Origin: Oscillibacter sp.
Lineage (GTDB): Bacteria; Bacillota; Clostridia; Oscillospirales; Oscillospiraceae
NCBI GenBank assembly: GCA_003487665.1
Contig: DNFA01000070.1
Coordinates: 6,194 to 16,428 of the forward strand
Reading direction: 5' to 3'
DNA: 10,235 nt
Shown: positions 6,768-10,235 of the stretch, in pieces
Numbering within the stretch: position 1 is the first letter of the stretch
Layout of the letters: the number at the start of each line of letters is the position of its first letter
Notes under the pieces: model-generated
What the model was told of the DNA's origin: nothing
Database searches by the model: none
Seen by the model: only the letters and a program-made list of their open reading frames with translations
Translations under genes and position numbers: made by a program

Positions 6768-8393
6768 ATGAAAAAGAAGCTATTGACACTGCTGCTGGCA
6801 GCCGCCATGGTGCTTTCTCTGGTGGCCTGCGGCGAAAAAAAGCCCGCTCCCGGTAAGGACGCCACCGCCACGGAGCCCGTGGTGATCCTTCACACCAACG
6901 ATGTACACGGCGCGATCGAGAACTACGCCAAGGTCGCGGCGCTGGCCGACAAGTATGAGGCCGAGGGCGCGTATGTGCTGATCCTGGACGCCGGCGACTT
7001 CAGCCAGGGTTCTTCCTATGTGAGCCTGTCTGAGGGCGCGACCGCCATCGAGCTGATGAACATGGTGGGCTATGACGCTGTGGCGCTGGGCAACCACGAG
7101 TTCGACTACGGCTTTGAGGCGCTGAAAAAGAACATGGAGTCCGCCCAGTTCCCCGTGCTGGCTGCCAACGTGAAGTACAACGGCGAGCTGGCCTTTGACG
7201 ACGCGGCTGTGTTCACCACCCCCGGCGGCACCAAGATCGGCGTGTTCGGTCTGGACACCCCTGAGACGGCTACCAAGGCGCACCCCGGCAAGATCGCCGG
7301 TGTGACCTTTGCCAGCGGCGAGGAAATGTACCAGATCGCGCAGGACATGGCCACCATGCTGCGTGAGGACGAGGGCTGCAACTACGTCATCTGCGTCGGC
7401 CATCTGGGTATCGACGACGAGACGGCCACCACCGCCAACCGCTCCATCGACCTGCTGAACAAGGTGACGGGCATCGATGTGTTCATCGACGGCCACTCCC
7501 ACTCCACCGAGGAGGAGATCGTTGAAAAGACCAACGCCGACCGCAAGGTGGGCGAGACCATCCTGACCTCCACCGGCACCAAGCTGGAGAACATCGGCGT
7601 TGTGACCATCAAGGACAGCGCCATCACCACCGAGTGCGTACCCACCGAGGGCATCGAGATCCCCGCTGACAGCGAGATCGCCGCCCGCGCCGCCGCCATC
7701 ATCGCGGAGGTCGACGCCGAGTACGGCACCGTGTTCGCCAAGACGGAGGTGACCCTCAACGGCGAGAAGGCGCCCGGCAACCGCACAGAGGAGACGAACC
7801 TGGGCGACCTGATCACCGACGCACTGGTGTGGAAGGCCACGCAGGAGGGCGAGGCTGTTGACGCGGCCATCACCAACGGCGGCGGCATCCGCGCCACCAT
7901 CGAGGCCGGCGACATCACCAAGAAGGACATCAACACCGTGCTGCCCTTCGGCAACACCCTGAGCATCATCAAGATCACCGGCAGCGAGCTGCTGGAGGTG
8001 CTGGAAGCCTCCACGTTCTGCACGCCGGAGGCCATCGGCGGCTTCCCGCAGGTGTCCGGCATTGAGTTCACCGTGGACACCACCAAGGCCTACGACGCCG
8101 ATGCGGAGTACCCCGGCACCACCTACTTCGCGCCCAAGTCCATCAACCGCGTGACCATCCAGTCCGTGGGCGGCAAGGACTTTGACCCGGCGGCTACCTA
8201 CACCATCGCCACCAACGACTTTATGGCCAGCGGCGGCGACACCTACTACCGCTTCGTCAATGCCACCGCCAACTACGATCTGGGCATCGCCATGGACGAG
8301 GTCGTGATGCAGTACATCACCGAGGTGCTGGGCGGCACCGTCACCGCCGACAAGTACGGCGAGGCCACCGGCCGCATCACCGTTGTTTCCTGA
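6768..8393 (+). CDS. Secreted lipoprotein 5'-nucleotidase / metallophosphoesterase (UshA family)
   Basis: Protein of 541 residues that should hydrolyse nucleotides, and possibly other phosphate esters or UDP-sugars, outside the membrane. A lipoprotein signal ends in LVAC with C21. The metallophosphoesterase domain (about 37-285) shows the metal ligands and catalytic residues: ND-V-H (D45, H47), DAGDFSQG (D74-G81), GNHEFD (108-113, the likely catalytic H110/D113 pair), GHLG (H212) and GHSHS (H243, H245). The C-terminal 5'-nucleotidase domain (about 320-530) has NLGDLITDA, NGGGIR (370-375, substrate-binding arginine) and TNDFMASGGDTYY. The ATG at 6768 is preferred to an in-frame upstream ATG at 6732 because only it begins with the signal peptide; AGGAAGGA lies 9 bases before it. 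Divergence from pstS across Pho boxes suggests a phosphate-scavenging role. The exact substrate cannot be told, so no symbol is given. Confidence 0.93.
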   Translation: MKKKLLTLLLAAAMVLSLVACGEKKPAPGKDATATEPVVILHTNDVHGAIENYAKVAALADKYEAEGAYVLILDAGDFSQGSSYVSLSEGATAIELMNMVGYDAVALGNHEFDYGFEALKKNMESAQFPVLAANVKYNGELAFDDAAVFTTPGGTKIGVFGLDTPETATKAHPGKIAGVTFASGEEMYQIAQDMATMLREDEGCNYVICVGHLGIDDETATTANRSIDLLNKVTGIDVFIDGHSHSTEEEIVEKTNADRKVGETILTSTGTKLENIGVVTIKDSAITTECVPTEGIEIPADSEIAARAAAIIAEVDAEYGTVFAKTEVTLNGEKAPGNRTEETNLGDLITDALVWKATQEGEAVDAAITNGGGIRATIEAGDITKKDINTVLPFGNTLSIIKITGSELLEVLEASTFCTPEAIGGFPQVSGIEFTVDTTKAYDADAEYPGTTYFAPKSINRVTIQSVGGKDFDPAATYTIATNDFMASGGDTYYRFVNATANYDLGIAMDEVVMQYITEVLGGTVTADKYGEATGRITVVS

Positions 8394-8404
8394 CATAGCT
8401 GCGC

Positions 8405-8438
8405 AAAAAAAGAACCGCCCCCGGGCGGTTCTTTTTTT
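8405..8438 (+). terminator. Rho-independent terminator after the nucleotidase gene
   Basis: A GC-rich stem (AGAACCGCC pairing with GGCGGTTCT around a 4-base loop) is followed by seven T residues at 8432-8438 and preceded by seven A residues at 8405-8411. It starts 12 bases after the stop codon. The A- and T-runs make it usable in both directions, so it may also stop any antisense transcription from the tsf side. Confidence 0.93.
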
Positions 8439-8599
8439 GACATCTCTTGTAGGGGACGAAACGCGGCGGAACAATTGTCCTTGGGATACGACGCCCCGTT
8501 TTGTAGGGGCGGACGACCCTGTCCGCCCGTCTGCACGCAGTCCTTGTGATCGCGTAGGGGGCGATGCCCACATCGCCCCGACGGAATCAATGCGTATCC

Positions 8600-8628
8600 G
8601 CGGCGGGACACATGGGTCCCGCCCTACA
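8600..8628. repeat. 29-base direct repeat, copy 1
   Basis: This copy matches 8692-8720 at 28 of 29 positions; the only difference is C in place of T at the nineteenth base. Each copy contains the arm GGCGGGAC, a 6-base loop ACATGG and the opposing arm. In this copy the stem is perfect. The copy lies 92 bases before the second and both have the same orientation, so this pair probably arose by a recent duplication within the repeat cluster. Confidence 0.85.
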
Positions 8629-8691
8629 AGGCTACATCCTTGCACTCCGTAGGGCGGGGGCCGCGTGCCCCGCCGAATAATAACGCATCCT

Positions 8692-8720
8692 GCGGCGGGA
8701 CACATGGGTTCCGCCCTACA
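8692..8720. repeat. 29-base direct repeat, copy 2
   Basis: Second copy of the 8600-8628 repeat, with one C-to-T change. The change turns one G-C pair of the stem into a G-T wobble, so in plus-strand RNA the hairpin is kept. The preceding bases are also similar (CGTATCC before copy 1, CGCATCC before copy 2), which suggests the duplicated unit is slightly longer than 29 bases. Confidence 0.85.
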
Positions 8721-8792
8721 GACCGCAACTTCCCGTAGGGACACCGGGGACGGCGTCCCCTACAAGCCACGGTCTATTGCGCTTTTTTGCAG

Positions 8793-8830
8793 TAAAAATC
8801 ACCCCTCCGGCGGATGCCGGAGGGGTGATT
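8793..8830 (-). terminator. Rho-independent terminator after tsf
   Basis: Bases 8797-8811 pair perfectly with 8816-8830 around a 4-base loop (15 pairs, core CACCCCTCCGG). In the minus-strand direction the stem runs into TTTTTACTG (T-run at 8794-8798). It begins 19 bases after the tsf stop codon. There is no T-run on the plus-strand side, so it acts for the minus strand only. Confidence 0.93.
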
Positions 8831-8849
8831 CTTGCTATTACACCTGCAA

Positions 8850-9776
8850 TTACTTGCCCATGTTCATCTGAGCAGCGACCTCGGCGGCGAAGTCCTCCTG
8901 CTTCTTCTCGATGCCCTCGCCGGTCTGGAAGCGAACGGCGTCCACGAACTTGACGGAGCCGCCCAGCTTCTTGGCGGCGTCGGCGATATACTTCTCCACG
9001 CTGCCCTGGAAGATGTCGCTGCGGACGAACTCCATCTGCAGCAGGCAGTTCTCCTCGTAGAACTTGTTCATCTTGCCCATGACGATCTTCTCCTTGACGG
9101 CCTCGGGCTTGGAGGCCATCTTGGGATCGGTGTCCATCAGAGCCAGAGCGATCTTCTTCTCCTCGGCCAGCACCTCATCGGTGACCTGGGACTTGTCCCA
9201 GAAGCGGGGATTCAGAGCGGCGATCTGCATGGCAACGTTCTTGCCGATCTCGGTGGCGTCGATGCCGCCCTCCACAGCCAGATTCACCAGCACACCGATC
9301 TTGCCGCCGGCGTGGACGTAGCCAACGCTGGTGTTCTCGGAGAAGCGCACGAAGCGGCGGATCTGCAGGTTCTCACCGATGGACATGACCTTCTCGGGCA
9401 TAGTCTCGGAAACGGTCAGGTCGGAGCCGACGTACTTGCAGTTCATCAGAGCGTCCACATCGGCGGGGTTCTGCTCGGCGATGACCTTGGCGATGTCCTT
9501 GACGAAGGCCACGAACAGGTCGCTCTTGGCGCAGAAGTCCGTCTCGCAGTTGACCTCCACCACGACGCCCACACCGTTCTCGGTCAGCGCGTAGGACATA
9601 CCCTCGGCGGCGATGCGGCCGGCCTTCTTGGCAGCCTTGGCCAGACCCTTCTCGCGCAGCCACTCCACGGCCTTATCCATATCGCCGTCGCACTCGACAA
9701 GCGCCTTCTTGCAGTCCATCATGCCCACGCTGGTCATCTCGCGCAGGGTCTTTACATCAGCAGCAGTAAAAGCCAT
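8850..9776 (-). CDS. tsf: Translation elongation factor Ts
   Basis: EF-Ts is the guanine-nucleotide exchange factor that regenerates EF-Tu-GTP during translation elongation. The 308 residues are the normal full length. The N-terminal UBA-like domain begins AFTAADVKTLREMTSVGMMDCKKAL (the usual motif RE-x-T-x-x-GMMDCKKAL). The EF-Tu contact motif CETDF follows, with T79, D80 and F81, and the C-terminal core contains the conserved MQIAAL-x-P. One oddity is cysteine at position 82, where valine is usual (TDFV). An AGGAGG site lies 8 bases before the ATG. It follows rpsB after an 88-base spacer with a terminator-like hairpin, the widespread rpsB-tsf arrangement. Confidence 0.98.
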   Translation of the reverse strand: MAFTAADVKTLREMTSVGMMDCKKALVECDGDMDKAVEWLREKGLAKAAKKAGRIAAEGMSYALTENGVGVVVEVNCETDFCAKSDLFVAFVKDIAKVIAEQNPADVDALMNCKYVGSDLTVSETMPEKVMSIGENLQIRRFVRFSENTSVGYVHAGGKIGVLVNLAVEGGIDATEIGKNVAMQIAALNPRFWDKSQVTDEVLAEEKKIALALMDTDPKMASKPEAVKEKIVMGKMNKFYEENCLLQMEFVRSDIFQGSVEKYIADAAKKLGGSVKFVDAVRFQTGEGIEKKQEDFAAEVAAQMNMGK

Positions 9777-9804
9777 TGTTATTTCCTCCTGAAAATTGAA
9801 ATTG

Positions 9805-9833
9805 AAAAAGGGGCAGGGACACTTCCCTGCCCC
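9805..9833 (-). terminator. Intergenic terminator/attenuator between rpsB and tsf
   Basis: GGGGCAGGGA (9810-9819) pairs with TCCCTGCCCC (9824-9833) around a 4-base loop. In the minus-strand direction the stem is followed directly by TTTTT (9805-9809), the full structure of a Rho-independent terminator. It lies 31 bases after the rpsB stop and ends 28 bases before the tsf start. No separate tsf promoter is evident after it, so tsf probably depends on readthrough, which would set EF-Ts below S2 in amount. Confidence 0.82.
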
Positions 9834-9864
9834 GTGAGATTACGCGGTTATCTGTTGAATGAAA

Positions 9865-10235
9865 TTACTCGGCGTCCTTGGACTCGGCAGCTTCCTCGAT
9901 CTGCTCGCCCTGACGGCCCTCGATCATGGCGTTGGCCATAACGGAGGCGATCAGCTTGATGGCGCGGATAGCGTCGTCGTTGCCGGGGATGGGGTAATCG
10001 ATCTCATCGGGATCGCAGTTGGTATCGGCGATGGCCACAACGGGAATGCCCAGACGGTGCGCCTCGGCGATGGCGTTGCGCTCCTTGCGGGTGTCCACGA
10101 TGAACAGAGCGCCGGGCAGCTTCTTCATTTCCTTCACGCCGCCCAGATACTTCTCCAGCTTCTCGATCTCGCCCAGGTGCTTGATGACTTCCTTCTTGGG
10201 CAGCATGTCGAACGTGCCGTCGGCCTGCATGGTCT
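9865..10235 (-). CDS. rpsB: 30S ribosomal protein S2, C-terminal part
   Basis: This is the 3' half of rpsB; the reading frame stays open to the right window edge, so the gene starts outside. About 122 C-terminal codons are visible. S2 hallmarks are DGTFDMLPKKE, LEKLEKYLGG, LPGALFIVDTRKE, EAHRLGIPVVAIADTNCDPD (slightly changed from the usual DTNSDPD) and IPGNDDAIRAIKL. The acidic tail (EEAAESKDAE) is normal for S2. The methionine at 10230 is internal, not the start. S2 binds the small subunit near the platform and is needed for mRNA binding. It is co-transcribed with tsf through the attenuator hairpin. Confidence 0.97.
   Translation of the reverse strand, partial: TMQADGTFDMLPKKEVIKHLGEIEKLEKYLGGVKEMKKLPGALFIVDTRKERNAIAEAHRLGIPVVAIADTNCDPDEIDYPIPGNDDAIRAIKLIASVMANAMIEGRQGEQIEEAAESKDAE

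Larger units (their letters stand above)
8449..8764. repeat. Cluster of degenerate hairpin repeats with GTAGGG/CCCTAC ends
   Basis: This fills most of the 456-base gap between the convergent nucleotidase and tsf genes; I see no gene in it. Recognisable units start with GTAGGG at 8503, 8554, 8649 and 8735, with a decayed one at 8450. Two more are in the opposite orientation, ending in CCCTACA (8600-8628 and 8692-8720). Most units contain a stem of 7-9 pairs with a 4-8 base loop: 8507-8514 with 8521-8528, 8558-8566 with 8571-8579, 8602-8609 with 8616-8623, and 8653-8659 with 8668-8674. Stem sequences differ between units while pairing is kept. The 8735-8764 unit has both ends and forms a long interrupted palindrome. 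This resembles REP/BIME-type or small non-autonomous elements; the family is not identified. Confidence 0.75.

Noticed and set aside
6780..8744. A 654-codon open frame on the minus strand opposite the nucleotidase gene
   Set aside because: It is rich in Gly, Val, Leu, Ala, His and Asp in the pattern of a GC-rich shadow frame, has no recognisable domain, and lies opposite a gene with a full set of catalytic motifs. It also runs through the terminator and the hairpin repeats.
8449..8764. CRISPR array or a small protein gene in the repeat cluster
   Set aside because: Units vary in sequence, spacing and orientation, unlike the constant repeats of CRISPR. Open frames here are made of repeat sequence and carry no domain or proper ribosome binding site.

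Overview
The window is GC-rich chromosomal DNA of ordinary housekeeping character. Protein families, strong GGAGG-type ribosome binding sites, lipoprotein signal peptides and Gram-positive-style TTTACA direct repeats suggest a GC-rich Firmicute, most likely a gut-type Clostridia (Oscillospiraceae-like). That placement is inferred from general character, not from a marker comparison.

Layout. Positions 59-6472 on the minus strand hold a complete phosphate-starvation operon in the order pstS, pstC, pstA, pstB, phoU, phoB-type response regulator, phoR-type sensor kinase. It is closed by a long hairpin terminator at 17-56. Junctions from pstC onward are very tight (ATGA overlaps, one TAATG overlap, one 1-base gap, one 24-base gap). 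Only pstS is set apart from pstC, by a 68-base spacer carrying a hairpin. Positions 6473-6767 are a divergent control region with TTTACA/TGTAAA repeats between two outward promoters. Positions 6768-8393 on the plus strand encode a secreted lipoprotein 5'-nucleotidase/phosphoesterase that ends at a strong terminator. Positions 8394-8849 have no gene; they hold terminators and a cluster of at least six degenerate hairpin repeats with GTAGGG/CCCTAC ends. Positions 8850-10235 on the minus strand hold tsf (EF-Ts) and the 3' part of rpsB (ribosomal protein S2), separated by an intergenic terminator/attenuator.

How it works together. When phosphate is scarce, PhoR should phosphorylate the PhoB/PhoP-type regulator, which would bind the repeats at 6605-6657. 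That should induce the high-affinity phosphate importer PstSCAB and, divergently, the surface nucleotidase, which would release phosphate from extracellular nucleotides for PstS to capture. PhoU links transporter state to the kinase. The regulator pair lies at the 3' end of the operon it is expected to control, which implies positive feedback. rpsB-tsf is an unrelated translation operon.

I see no clearly novel system. The items most worth a second look are the shared Pho-box array, the hairpin repeat family at 8449-8764, and the structured RNA elements in the pstS leader and the pstS-pstC spacer.
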